Positions 1-11,799 of a stretch of DNA of 64,000 bases are shown piece after piece; within the stretch, counting starts at the first letter, position 1; the number at the start of each line of letters is the position of its first letter. Position numbers and translations under genes: made by a program. The notes under the pieces are model-generated. The model did not search any database and was not told the DNA's origin. It saw nothing but the letters and a program-made list of their open reading frames with translations. The stretch is from the NCBI RefSeq assembly GCF_018691265.1, contig NW_024881303.1, positions 11,277,777 to 11,341,776 on the forward strand, read 5' to 3'. Source of the DNA: Tyto alba (Eukaryota; Chordata; Aves; Strigiformes; Tytonidae).

Positions 1-130
1 ATTTTGGTAATTTCTTTACACTAAACACTAACTTTCCAAAAGCTATTTAGGTAAGAGGAATTCACCCATGTCAGATTCAGATTATTCCCTACAGGAAGGA
101 AAATTGAATATTTTAGCTGTTCAGAGGAGA
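1..130. other. Unassigned noncoding sequence
   Basis: Short AT-rich start of the window. No gene, splice signal pair or repeat is recognised. Confidence 0.5.
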
Positions 131-245
131 GAAAAAAAAAAACAACAACAACACAAAAACAAACAAACAAAAAAAAAGGCAAAAAAAACCCCAAACAACA
201 ACAACAAAAAAAAAACACAAAAAAACAAACAAACAAAAAAAAACC
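131..245 (+). repeat. A-rich low-complexity tract with C interruptions
   Basis: About 115 bases almost entirely of A and C, built of A runs, AAC and AAAC units, with one short AAAACCCC break in the middle. The reading frames crossing it (Lys/Asn/Gln on plus, Phe/Cys/Val on minus) are products of base composition and are not genes. It could be the decayed tail of a retroposed copy, but no body is recognisable upstream. Confidence 0.9.
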
Positions 246-589
246 AGAATCAAAATGTAACAAAACTTGGGTAGAAAAGGAAGTAAACATGACCATTTCC
301 TTGAGAAAGGAGAATCTCCTACAATAAGACAACCTTGCATCTCTCAAGGAGGTTCCTTAACGGTGGGTTCAAAGCATCATGCTGTCAGCAGGAGCTGTCA
401 GATGAGCTCTGCTGCTCAGCTCTGGGTGGAGGACCCCAACAGTGGATGCCTGCCTCCTCTTAAATTCAGAGTTGCAGGTTTCCTTATGAAAATATACTTG
501 AAATAGGACTCATACAGTACGTTTGGAAACTGTTTTCCTTCCCCTAGACTACTTCTAAGAGCCCATGGATTGAGGTTTGATATAATAAA
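246..589. other. Unassigned noncoding sequence
   Basis: Moderate GC and no repeat recognised. A 79-codon plus-strand open frame lies here, but it resembles no family I know and is of chance length. Confidence 0.5.
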
Positions 590-890
590 ACATAAACCTG
601 GTTGCTACATAATTAACTCAAAATTTAATGAGCAATAAAAGTACAATTATGCTCTTGTAATGCATTAAGCTTATACTCCTGCTTAATCCATTTGAAAAGG
701 CTCTCTAGGTGTTCACTTGGCAAATAACAAAATAAGGCAAGTCAGAAATTATGCTTATTAAATGTAAATGTGTATCTTTAGCAATTGATAGCTAACGTCA
801 TAGGACAAACTTGCCAAAGTTAATTAAATGAATAAATGCAATTATGTACTTAATATCTCCTTAATTACAAGGCTAAATTATCTTTTACAT
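590..890. promoter_or_regulatory. AT-rich block dense in homeodomain-type sites (candidate regulatory element)
   Basis: Within 300 bases there are several TAATTA or TTAATTAA cores (near 610, 820 and 860) plus TAATGCATTA and TTAATCC-like words. No simple repeat explains them. Such clusters are common in conserved developmental enhancers of vertebrates, but an AT-rich background also yields these words by chance. Function is inference only. Confidence 0.25.
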
Positions 891-3800
891 GCTGTGTTGT
901 ACCAAGGTGTGGGCTGGCATGAGAAGCTGTACTCTAGAGACTATGACTCATCATGTGACACCCTACAGAAATGTACAGGGCTCAACAGAAACAGAAGAGT
1001 TTCTTCTTTTCTAAAAGGGGAAATGAAATATTGCAAGATTACATTTTTTTTTGCTACAATCACATCAAACCCCAACAGTAGATCCAAAACCCAGACTCAA
1101 TGCAAATCTTAGTTCACTACTTCACCTCTAAAACAAAGTAATACCAAAAGAAACATCTCACCTGTTGTAAGGATATCAGCTAGCTAAAAAGAAGACTTCA
1201 CTTTAGATAAAAGTTTCATTTACAGTTTTCCATGGTTTACTTTTGTCTTTATCATATTCCAGTCATAAACTACAAATAACCCTTAGTGTTCACATGATTT
1301 TTATAAAATACATTTCCAGATTGCTAGAATTGATTTCCCCTGGCCCCCCTGTCCTGCCCCAGTAAAATACACTTGATGGCAATTTACCAGTGGTGTTCAC
1401 TGTCTAAGTAACCAGACCAGAGTCCTTTATTTTAATGATTATTGTACTGCTCCATCCCAGCTATATCAGTCTCTTTTATCTAAATCAAGTGTTGACATCT
1501 AAATAAAATGTTTCAACTTCTTCTAAGGAAACTATTTCAATGAAGCATTTTGTTATTTCCAAACTGAAGTTTTTAAAAATGTCTTTTTTTTTTGTGCAAA
1601 ATTTTGCAATTTTCATTCCTTCATTTAGGACAAATAAAATGTCATAATATTGCCATTTCTCCTGTAAAAGCAATTCCAAATTTTGAACAGCCCTATAAAT
1701 TCAACTAGCCCTCAACTCCTTTTTGAATGCACAATAGGTAAATGACACTCAGAATTTGAAGTGCATTTTTAAGGAAAACTCTGCAACTTCTTGCTCTCAT
1801 CATCGTTGTGAGTCATGGTATAATGAGGACAGCTCTGAACTTTTAAACACCATCCAGAAAAACTGGTGTGTTTTTCTTTTTTTTAAAAAACACATTTTTT
1901 CACTAAATTTTATAAGTGCTTGGGAACCACCAGAAGATCTTCATGCCCATATTTTAATGTGACTACTGAAAATGCCAAGTTGTCATTTTCTCTATTTTTC
2001 CATGAATCTTTAGAAATTCCCTTCTTACTACGCAGACTGTTTTATCTTACATCAAAGGCAGAAGAATCAAAACACAGAACAGAGAAAGTTGCTCATTTAT
2101 TGAAATACAGTGCATCAGAGATTTCCAGAATAGTTAACAGAGGCCAAAAGGATTAGCAACAAATGCAATCTCCTTTCAGGAGGTTCTCTTTGAAATTCTT
2201 TATTCATTAGAGAAAAAGGAAATCTTCCAAAGGTCTTGTGAATTATATTATGCAGCAGCATTTAGGGATTTCTTTTTAAAACAGAAATTCATACAGTGTG
2301 CTTTCATACAGATAAATGTTGCATTTAGATTCTAAAAGATTTCTTGTTAAAGAATCTTTGAAAAACTGCCACAAAAATATCTTTAAAACCTACCAAATCT
2401 GATCACCTTCTGTTGCTTTAACAGTATATAAGGGACCTACTAGCAGAGGTAAACTACATTTGTACTTGTTTCAAGTGTTATAAATGTGAAAGTTCTGACT
2501 GGATTTTTAGAAATTTTGAAGTCAGGTTGAGTGTTAATACTAGTGGCATTATATTCCAAACACGCTGTGGTGTCAGTGTGTTAGGTCAATGCATCTTCAC
2601 TGTTACTTAGCTACTGCACTATTGAAAAGAGAAAGACTTAGACAGGTTGTAATTCTGGACAGAATTTGGTTCCCAGAAGGAGAACCGTAGTCAATTGAAA
2701 CTAAATCCTGACTGTTTAAATGACATTCACCTCTGAAAACTGCTTAAAACAGTGAGAGCTTTGGTTTGGGGATCCTGTTAGGTGTGAAGGAAAATACATG
2801 GCACTCAGGTTCTCTGCTACATTTCCTCAGATATTAAATCCTCCTCATATTTAAATCCCTTTTCTGTTATTTTGTGTAGTGTCCTTCAGCTGGGATCCTT
2901 GTCATACATTTTTTTTTCTACCTTTGGGTGTTGGCATGTTGTGCTCTGCAAGGAAATATAAATATACATGGATAGAAACACTCCTATTTCACTTACACCT
3001 CACCTGAATTCAGTGAGATTTCACTCAATGAGAAGCTGGCCAACGATCAAAACCAGGCACAGCCTTGTGAGTGTCTTCCCAGGTCCTCCTGAACTCTGTG
3101 CTACAGATGAGGATGCTCAGCAGAGAAGGCTGAGGATGGTGTCACGGGTGGTGCTGGGGCCTTTTCCCAATCCACCTTCAGAGCACCAGTCAGACCCCAG
3201 GAAAATACAGTCATTGCTTGCCATCCCCATAGCTCTTACTGTCATCGCCCAGCCACTGCTCCACTTTATCTTTCTCAGCCAAGGGGTATTTGTTTCAGAA
3301 ATCTTGGCCATATAAAGGTTTTCATATGTGGCTTGGAGTGGAGAGGATTCATAGGTCCTGATAAACCTGCCCCAGCCCATACCATCAGACATCCCTTGCC
3401 CCAGGTCCTTAAGGTCCCTCTGTTTCCCCTTGGCGCCCTCAGACACCTTGGAGTTACTCCTGTCACACACAGATATGCACTCCCAAACCAGTGTGTAAAA
3501 AAGATATAAAATTTCATGTTGACAAGTACAGCATTTGCAGAGTGACCTGACTTGCGAATTATAAAGAGGTTTTAGAGATATCTCTGTCCTACTCCCGTCT
3601 CAGATTTATGCATTATACTTTCTCTCTATTTAAAGCTGTAGAAAGGTCTTTGTGAACCCCACAGAAAGTGGTCTGTGCTGCACTAGTTTTTGATACTGGG
3701 ACCACAAGGTCTCAGGATCCATCAAATACTTTTAAGAGATTTATGGAAGGTAGCTTTAAAAAAGCAAACTTAAGGGTGCTAAAATTTACTTTGCAGAAAT

Positions 3801-4369
3801 CCTTGTATCTATTGAACGATTATTAAGACTTCCACAAACTGAAGCAAAGTTGATGTTCTCTAGTGTTCTAGCTATGGATATTACTTGTGATATGGGAGTA
3901 GAAGGATGTTCAGGAGATAAATGGGGTCACAGGATAAATGACTTTAATTCTAACCTCATCTGCAAGTGAGGCAACCCAGTGTCTCAGTTTACTATTCAAA
4001 AAACAAAAATTGTACATCTCTTCCCCAAAATTATGTTTGGAGGATAATTTCACAGATGTTATGGAATGCTCATGTACTAGTTTAATGAAAATCCTAGAAT
4101 ATAAACATATCCCCAAGCTATGGTCAAAACTAAGCAAAAAAAAAAATATATTACTAGGAAAAAATAGCACAACTTGGAAATGATCGGTGATTTCAGTTTT
4201 TACACGTGACCCTTTTCTTCAAAACAGAGGAATCCTCTATTGAAACACAAATATATCAGGTGAAATTTTAATCAAGCTGTCAGGCTTCATTCTAATTCTC
4301 AGGCAGTCTACATGGAGGAAAGGGAGAGGAAACATTAAAACCGATTCTCATAAAGAGATGGAGAGACAG
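891..4369. other. Unassigned noncoding sequence
   Basis: About 3.5 kb with no recognised gene or repeat. The overlapping open frames at 2968-3315 (plus, 115 codons) and 3117-3470 (minus, 117 codons) sit in a slightly GC-richer patch and resemble no family. A 22-nt interval with exon-like borders on the minus strand (1162-1183) is treated under findings. Confidence 0.5.
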
Positions 4370-4880
4370 AGAGCAACAAGCTGTGCTGATATATTAATTA
4401 TCTATTTATAATATGTAATCTTTTCAACTTCTGTCATGTTAAAATCAACAAAGAATTTAGCTGAAGACAGCCATAAAATGAACTGATTACAGTTTGCGTA
4501 CAACAGTGATGAAAGAGCAAATACACACAGCTATGCAAATGTGAAATATAACATGACAGAAAGCACAGCCACGGTGATAACAGCAGGTAATTGCTGGGCT
4601 CTGTAGCTCTCCCACCAAACCGACTCTGTGATATTTCCTTTGTTCTGTAACTGGCACATTTTTGGCACGTGGGAGGAAGGGGGAGGAAGCAAGCCGAGGA
4701 TGAACTCCTTGTGAAAGCTGCTGCAAATGTGCAGAGTGCCAGAGTGATGGGAGGGCAGGGTTACGCAGAGCTGAGCCTTCAAGGTACCACCACATTCAGC
4801 AAGTGGGAAGAATCATGTCTAATAACTGTGCGCAGCCAAAGGTTAAAGGTTGACATTCGCCCTTTTAATTCCACCACAAA
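4370..4880. promoter_or_regulatory. Candidate conserved noncoding block
   Basis: A non-repetitive stretch with TATTAATTA-like words near 4390, TGATTACAG near 4486, ATGCAAAT near 4533 and a GGTAATTGC core near 4587. It is followed by a purine-rich part with a CACGTG E-box-like word near 4668. Mixed homeodomain, octamer and E-box words in unique sequence fit an enhancer, but nothing here proves conservation. Confidence 0.25.
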
Positions 4881-6268
4881 CTCTCCCTGAAGGAAACATG
4901 TTGAAGGCCTGATACAGCCTACTGGAGTTAATGGCAAGATCCCTCACCCCCACGAAATAGCTCAGGGTCAGGACTGAGTCTGAAAGCTCACTCGACAGCA
5001 AAAAAGACAGAGCCTTTAATGCATATATTTGCATGCATAGAAACTTAATGGTGCTTCTCATGGAACTAGGAACAAGTTTGAGCTGTGAAGTGAAAAATCA
5101 GATTTTGTGGAGTCAGCATGTTATATCTGGGAGCTGTACCGTTAATCAAAGTCACATCACGGTGCACACAATGGGAAGCACATCTCTAGCTGCCTTCCTT
5201 CTCTTCTGTTAATACATGCCAGAGTTAAAAGTAGCCATTGTGTAAGACACTTAACCATTTCTAGTTCTGATGCCTACTGTTTTGGGTTACATTTTGGGGA
5301 TCCAGACAGACATAAGCCCAGAATGCATCGGATATACCATACCCAGAGTCAGGCTATGCTAGTGTGGACTCAGAACCAACCTGATGCAAGCAACAGATTT
5401 TCTGTACTGGAGCTGTGAGAGACAGAATGGGCAGACTGGGCTCAATATCCACCTGTGCAAAACATGTGAGCATTACTCCCATTTTCAGAATTGACTTTGG
5501 CAGTTGCACATCAGCAGTTTCATGGAAGTCCACAGTAGACCTAGAGCAGTGGTGCAAGTCATTTTGGAAAACAAAGTGCCTGAATCCACCAGACAAGCTT
5601 CAAAAGCATTAGTCCCCTCTCTGTTTTTTGCTTTTTCTCATATGCTACAAGTACATCTGTAACAGTGCTTTGCCATAATTTCATTCAACAGGAGCTAGAA
5701 ACTGGTCTTCCTGTGCAAGACTGGGGTCTTGTCAGCGATGTATCACCTTCCTTCACCATCCCCTCTTACCTGCTTCACGCCATAGGATCTGGTCCCAGAT
5801 CCACACTCCCCATTTGTCGCGCAGTTCCCTTCCCAAGAGATAGTCCTTCAGGGTGACTTTGCTGCAGACACGAATGACTAACAAACATGACAATATGGGC
5901 TGGAGCCTGGGACAGAGCCCAGAATAGTCCATCTCCATCATTTCTAAAGGGAAAACATTTAAAGTTCTGCTCTACAAAGAGTACGCAGAGTTGCAACACA
6001 TCCTGGTTTGCACCAGACCTACCTGCTGCCTTTGAATAGTCACCAGATCCCCTCACCCTTCTGTGTTCAGTATTAAGCAATTACGCAACATGAAAATTGA
6101 TGGGACTATAATGAAATACTGGTTTGATAACACAGCACAGTTGATCCTGGATGTAGCACCATTTAATTAAAATTTGTTACTGTGACAGTAAGCTAGACCC
6201 AGCATAAATTATCAGTGATTTGACACTTTGATAAATAAACATTAAATGTGTGTCAGGGCCTCTGAGAG
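4881..6268. other. Unassigned noncoding sequence
   Basis: Ordinary unique sequence up to the CR1 3' end. Short open frames on both strands (up to about 100 codons) show no domain or motif. Confidence 0.5.
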
Positions 6269-6343
6269 TCATAGAATTGTTTAGGTTGGGAAAGACCTTT
6301 AAGATCAAGTCCAATCATTAGCCTCACACTTCCAAATCCACCA

Positions 6344-7221
6344 CTAAACCATGGCCTTAAACACCACATCTACATGTCTTTTAAATACTTCCAGGGATCA
6401 GGACTTCCTCAGGCAGCCTGTTCCAATGCTTGACAACACTTCTAGTGAAGAAATTTTTACTAATATCCAATCTAAACCTCCCCTGGTGCAATTTGAGGAC
6501 GTTTTTTCTTGTCCTACAGCTACTTACTTGAGAAAAGAGACTGACACCTGCCTCATTACAACCTCCTTTCAGGTAGTTGTAGAGCACAATAAGGTCTCCC
6601 CTCAGCCTCCTTTTCTCCAAACTATGCAACCCCAGCTCCCTCAGTGGCTCCTCACAAGACTTGTGCTCTAGACTCTTCACCAGCTTCGTTGCCCTTCTTT
6701 GGACATACTCAAACACCTCAATGTCTTTCTTCCAGTGAGGGGCCCAAAACTGAACACAGTACTTGAGGTGCAGCCTCACCAGTGCCGAGTATAGGGAGGA
6801 CAATCACTTCCCTAGCCCTGCTGACCACACTATTTCTGATACAAGCCAAGATGTCATTGACCTTCTTGGCCACCTGGGCACACTGCCGGCTCATATTCAG
6901 CCAGTTGTTGTTCAACACCCCCAGGTCCCTTTTCCGCTGGGCAGCTTTCCTGCCCCTCTTCCCCAAGTCTGTAGCATTGCATAGGATTGTTGTGACCCAA
7001 GTATAAGACCCAACACTTAGCCATGTTAAACCTCATACAGTTTACTTTGGCCCATTGATCCAGCCTATCCAGATCCCTCTGTAGAGCCTTCCTTCCTGCA
7101 AGCAGATCAACACTCCTACCCAACTTGGTGTCATCTGCAAATTTACTGAGGGTGCACTCGATCTCCTTGTCCAGATCATTGACAAAGATATTAAACATAA
7201 CTAGCCCAAATACTGAGCCCC
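6344..7221 (-). pseudogene. CR1 ORF2 reverse transcriptase C-terminal remnant
   Basis: C-terminal half of the CR1 reverse transcriptase and the region after it. Minus-strand frames in order: 7198 to 6854 with [10 protein letters not shown], the catalytic FADDTKLG box, the [13 protein letters not shown] thumb-type motif and YLGHNNP; then 6966 to 6718 with [23 protein letters not shown]; then 6803 to 6381 with [24 protein letters not shown] and [12 protein letters not shown]. Changing frames show at least two frameshifts, and another occurs near 6400 before the stop at 6344-6346. The RT fingers and palm before motif C are absent, lost in the EN-RT deletion. No function is possible for this copy. 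Confidence 0.93.
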
Positions 7222-7880
7222 TAAACAGGCCAAAGTTTGCCTTCTGGAAGTCTAAGGTAGCAGTTCTGCTGGTTCTTCCTCCTTACTTCTCTAAGAATCA
7301 AAAACTCTATCGTTTCATGATCACTGTGCCCAAGACTGCCTCCAGCCATCACATCACCCACAAGTCCTTCTCTGTTTGTAAAAAACAGGTCCAATGGGGC
7401 ACCTTCCCTCATTGGCCCACTTACCAGCTGTGTCAGGAAGTTATCTTCCATGCACTCCAGGAACCTCCTGGACTGTTCCCTCTCTGAAGCATTGTATTTC
7501 CAGCAGACATCTGGCAAGTTGAAGTCTCCCATGAGAAAAAGGGCTAATGATTGTGAGACTTCACCCAGCTGCTTATAGAATATTTTGTCTGTCTCTTCAT
7601 CCTGGTTCAGTGGTCTATAATAGACTCCCAATGTGATATCTGCCTTGTTGGCCTTGCCCCTGATTCTTACCCATAAACACTCAATCATATTGTCACCACC
7701 ATCAAGCTCTAGACAGTCAAACCGCTCCCTAACATACAGGGATACCCCACCACCCCTCCTTCCTTGCCTACCCCTTCTGAAGAGCTTATAGCCATTCCTT
7801 ATGGCACTTCAATTATGGGAGACATCCCACCATGTTTCTGTGATGACAACTATATCATAGTTTTCCTGCTGTACAATGTC
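7222..7880 (-). pseudogene. CR1 ORF2 endonuclease domain remnant
   Basis: Apurinic-endonuclease-like domain that nicks target DNA in LINE retrotransposition. On the minus strand one frame runs from about 7880 down to about 7222, interrupted once by a TGA at 7809-7811. In order it shows a TETWWD box (metal-binding Glu), an RRGGGVSLYVRE stretch, YYRPLN, GDFNLPDVCW (catalytic Asp/Asn) and LGHSDHETIEF (Ser-Asp-His). So the usual landmark residues are present although the frame is broken. It ends in a tail [11 protein letters not shown] and then passes into RT sequence in another frame, which marks the deletion junction. The N-terminal end of ORF2 continues weakly to the 5' truncation near 8052. 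Confidence 0.93.
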
Positions 7881-8052
7881 TTCCAGCTCCTCCTGTTTGT
7901 TGTCCATGCTGCGTGCACTGGTGTAGATGCACTTCTGTTGGGCTATTGATCCCACCACCTTTTGGGGAGGGAGAAGCCCTAATTCCTACCTGACCATTCT
8001 CAAGCAACTCCGTGGCTTCTAACACATCAATAACCCTCTTGCTACCAAACAT

Positions 8053-8439
8053 GAAGTAATTCCTGCAATGAAAATGTAAAAAAAAAAAATAAATTATAAA
8101 TTCATTAGAATTTATCTAAAATAAAATGCTTTGCATTTCTAATGTTAAAATGACAAAAGTACTCAAAGAACTAAACAACCAAAATGTAATCTCTGATAGA
8201 GCTGACACTCGAAAAAGGAATAGTTTAATTTACAAAACAAACACTGCTCTTACTAGAAAGAGGAACAGATTGCAAACCATAGGCTCATAACTGTGCTTCT
8301 AACTCCCCAAAGTTCACTGTTCTTCAGTGCTTGATTTATTTATTTTGAGGTGTCTATTACACAATGTCTGCATGAGATTGTTCCATATTTTGTTCAGTAT
8401 TCACATTTTGGTGTATATTGCCTCTTCCATTTTCCAGTG
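8053..8439. other. Unassigned AT-rich noncoding sequence
   Basis: Flank of the CR1, including an A run at about 8079. No gene or repeat recognised. Confidence 0.5.
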
Positions 8440-8560
8440 GCACCAGTGTAGCCAGGCACTCCTGCATATGCTAATCTTTTAGAACATCAGCTAAGCCACT
8501 GCAGTCAATGGGGTTAGACTCATGTTCAAAGCTGAGGTTCACCCAAAATAATTAGTCATA
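8440..8560. repeat. Fossil amniote hairpin-type repeat (probable)
   Basis: Contains CACCAGTGTAG near 8450 and CACTGCAGTCAATGGGGTTAG near 8498. These match the paired words (TTTACACCAGTGTAA and ACTGAAGTCAATGGAGTTA) of an old palindromic repeat widespread in turtles, crocodilians and birds. The copy is degraded and the family name is not asserted. Confidence 0.45.
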
Positions 8561-9139
8561 GATTTAACTCTAAATAACTGAAAGAAGCTGGTCAGTTTCA
8601 GTAGAACTTGGCCTTCCTACAGCACAAAGATGAGCATGTACTCTGTGTGTTGGCAGATGGGAAATTTTAGAGGCTTCTTCAATATAGAGATGCTATTCAT
8701 TTGGGGCATGAATGATACTCTTGCAGATTGGGGAATAAAATTTCCAAAATGAAAGGGTAAATTATTAATTTTTTAATATTAAAAAATCTCTGGGATTTTT
8801 TTTTTAAATAACTTTAAGACAGAAAGTTCTGTAGGACAAAGGTGGAGTTTCTGTTTCTTTGGAACCATCTTGAATAAAAGCAGGAGTTGTGTGCTTCTGC
8901 TGCTGTTACATTGCACCCCATCTGCCAAAGTCCATGTTATGTCTATGCTTGATCTTTCACTTGATCAGGCACCATTACCCTGTCATCAAGCATTTCTAAA
9001 AAGTCTAAAACCAGACTGACTTTGATTTCCATGCGAGATATATTCTTAAGATTACGTCACAAGGGAAGAAAATAGCCTTTGGCAGAGAAATCAGGTCTGT
9101 AACTTAAATAGTCGGTATTTCCCAGAAACATAAGACACA
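8561..9139. other. Unassigned noncoding sequence
   Basis: Unique AT-rich sequence. No gene, repeat or regulatory site that I can support. Confidence 0.5.
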
Positions 9140-9220
9140 GAATTTCAAGTCTGTTAGAGAAGGGATTTGAGCTGAGGTCTTGCATATCCCAGGAAGACAC
9201 AGTAATTTCTGTACTACAGA
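9140..9220 (-). repeat. Fossil tRNA-derived SINE head (amniote MIR/CORE-like)
   Basis: On the minus strand it reads like a tRNA-derived SINE head. The plus-strand block GGGATTTGAGCTGAGGTCT (9162-9180) is the reverse of a B-box region, followed by CATATCCCAGG and a degenerate reverse A-box part near 9200-9218. The same head occurs in plus orientation at 11800 and 33690. Confidence 0.55.
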
Positions 9221-11531
9221 CAAATGACGGATGATGCAGGGACTGGTTTTAGGTGATCCTTCACGCCAGACTGCATTTCTGGATCTTAAAAATCTTCCTT
9301 CTGTGCACTTTACTTAAGATGACATATTTTTCAGAAATTTTTTGGTGAATAAACACTCTGCCAAAAAAAAAAAAAAAAAATTGTCATAATGTTACCAGCA
9401 AATTCTAGGGAGATCTCAGAATTCTGGATCTGAAGAATTCATATGGTTGTCTTTGCAAATGTTGAAAGCACCCTAATGTATTGTCTGGATTTGGTGGTAC
9501 ATAAATATGCATGTATCTCCTTGTTTGCTTTATCTAATTTCTTTTTTCAAAATAGTTTCCAACACCCATGTTTCTGACAGTGGAAAGACAGCCCAATGAA
9601 TTCTGTCTTCCTTTGCCATAAGCAGAAAGAAGAAAACAATTCCTAGTTTTGTCTATTTCAGGAAAAATATCTCCTCCCTGAAAAGATTGTTTCTTTTCCA
9701 CCCAAACCCTATGTTTTCCCAACATTTCTGACAGAGGCATCTGCTAGAGGGTTACACTTGGAGTCCAGAACTCAGCTGCTCTGAAATGAAAGATTATTAC
9801 ATCAACCCAGTGAACAACCTGTAATTGCCTTGCTTTATTTCAGCTGGAAATTTTTATGTCACAATGCTGTCTTCCTATTAGGCTACTACAAATAACCCCT
9901 CGTTGCACGAACATCAAATTAAGTTAATGTGAAAGAAACTAAACAATAGCTTTCTGCTTAGCTCACTTTGGTTCAAATTCTATTCTCCTAAACTTTTTCA
10001 GACATCACAAGTCACTCTAACCAATTGAGAACGAATCTGTTAGAAAACTAATCGATTGAGAACAGTTTTTTACCAAACTTGGCTGATCTGACCATTTAAT
10101 TTTAAAGCAGTCACCTGCAAGCTAGCTCCCACCATGCACAGAGGGATGAGTATGACATGAGAGTTAATCTTGCATTAACAGATGTCCACTGGCAGTGCTA
10201 CCCAGAGAAAGGAGACTGGAATAGTGCACATCACCACAAACTATCAGTGCGGCAGTACAGGGCTCTAAATGTCTGGGGCTGAGGTTGCTAGAGGACTCTT
10301 CTGTTCAGCCTACTTCCAAATTCACGTACCTTCCTGCATGTTTCACATGCTATAGTTTAACTTTCTTCCTTAAGGGAGGATTTTTCCGGTGCACAGTTTG
10401 CAGATGCTTTTCCCTTTCTAAACTCCTTCCATGTGTAGGTTTTTGTTTTTTCTCAATATTGGCATTCACATGTTTTCAGGGCTGGTAATTCAAACTTTGC
10501 AACATGGGATCAGATGACTTGCCAGTCTTATCAGCACCCTGGCTCCTGAAGGAATGAGGCAGAACTGGGCAGGAACTCAATAATATTCTCAGAGAAGAAG
10601 AGTTGGGTGTTTTGTTCTTTGGGGTGGAAAGGAGAGGAGCAGTAAATCCTAATGTCTTCCAGATAGTGATTGACAAACTTGATTCACAGGGATTATATTG
10701 ATTTTTATCTAATGTTAACTTTTTGGTTAAAAACTTTCACCTTTTCCATTTTTTTTTTTTTTTTAATTTGACTTTTAACAAAATGAAACACAGAGAAGGG
10801 GCATGAACAGATGTGTCCCTGCAGATCTGAAAGCTATTTAAACCAATCTGTCTGACTTTGCACTGTTAACAAGGCTCAGCTGTGAAGGCAATATCAAGTA
10901 AACAGAAAGCAGTAACATCTTGAATCACTATCCAGCGTGAAAGTGTTTGCACCGAGCATTCACCACATGAACTTTTTACTTTTAGACACTTCTTCATCCT
11001 GATGTGAGTATTCTAACTCCAAAGGCTTTTCCCATCCTTCAGCGCTCCCCAATTTTCAGATTTGTTTAAAAGCTGCTTCTATAAATAGACTTTCTGCTTC
11101 TCATTTTGTTATAAAAAATGAAAATAAGTATAGGCCTTTGAGGAATGAGTAAACTGTTATTATATATAAGTGGAAAACAAGTAGGTTGTAATAACTGCTT
11201 ATAGATAGCAGATTGCCTAAGTATGCAACGAGAAATTATATGAAAGATAACAAGATTGATTGCAAGTGACTTCGAAGATGGCCTCTTAAGAAGAGAGACG
11301 GCTCATCAGCCTACACGATAACCAAATCATACCTTCATTCCTTCATTTTCAAGTGCCTATCAGCCTATTAAATCACCACGGAAAGTATGGAGATTGCAAA
11401 GTTACCATGAAATATCACAATATTTTTGACTATTTTTCCTAAATTAGGGAATTTGCATTTTACAGGATTCCAGTATATATGTCTTCCATTTCTTCTGTGA
11501 AAAGACTTAGAGTCATAGGTTGAAATCTAGC
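9221..11531. other. Unassigned noncoding sequence
   Basis: Unique sequence with an A18 run at 9363-9380 and a T16 run at 10749-10764. No coding evidence. Confidence 0.5.
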
Positions 11532-11608
11532 AAAGTGCCTGAAACATTGCCTAGGAAAATTAAACACATCTAGAAAAATGGAAACATACAGAAAAGTGCC
11601 TGAAACAT
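11532..11608 (+). repeat. Pair of identical 16-mers, 61 bases apart
   Basis: AAAGTGCCTGAAACAT occurs exactly at 11532-11547 and 11593-11608. The sequence between holds TAGAAAAATGGAAACATACAG, which repeats some of the same words loosely. It is probably a small local duplication. Confidence 0.85.
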
Positions 11609-11799
11609 AGAATTCGGGATCTGACACCAAACTCACATTCTAGGGAAAAAAAAAAAATATCTATTTTAAGTAGTCAAAAATTCCACAGGGATATCTGAAT
11701 AGTACAGTCTTCAGGAAGTGGATGGGGCACACTGTCTGCCTCATTTACCTTTATATAGGTGTATTGAGAGGGAGTATATAATCCCATTTGTATACTAAG

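Larger units (their letters stand above)
6269..8052 (-). mobile_element. CR1 LINE, 5'-truncated and internally deleted
   Basis: A chicken-repeat-1 type non-LTR retrotransposon reading on the minus strand, so its 3' end is at the left. The 3' terminus has the avian CR1 form (TCATAGAATTGTTTAGGTTG on plus). The natural ORF2 stop is at 6344-6346 and leaves a 3' UTR of about 75 bases. Reading rightward come the C-terminal part of ORF2, reverse transcriptase with the FADD catalytic box, a junction near 7222-7230, then the endonuclease with its GDFN, SDH, YYRP and TETWW boxes. Similarity runs to about 8052, a 5' truncation typical of CR1. No poly-A tail is expected for CR1 and none is seen. No target-site duplication was found. 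The copy is dead: an in-frame TGA at 7809-7811, at least two frameshifts in the RT part, and the missing EN-RT middle. Confidence 0.97.

Noticed and set aside
21..347. Cys/Phe/Val-rich minus-strand frame that looks like a membrane peptide
   Set aside because: It is the reverse complement of the A/C-rich tract at 131-245; composition alone makes it.
2968..3470. Overlapping 115-codon (plus) and 117-codon (minus) frames
   Set aside because: No family resemblance, open on both strands, and no splice or promoter context.
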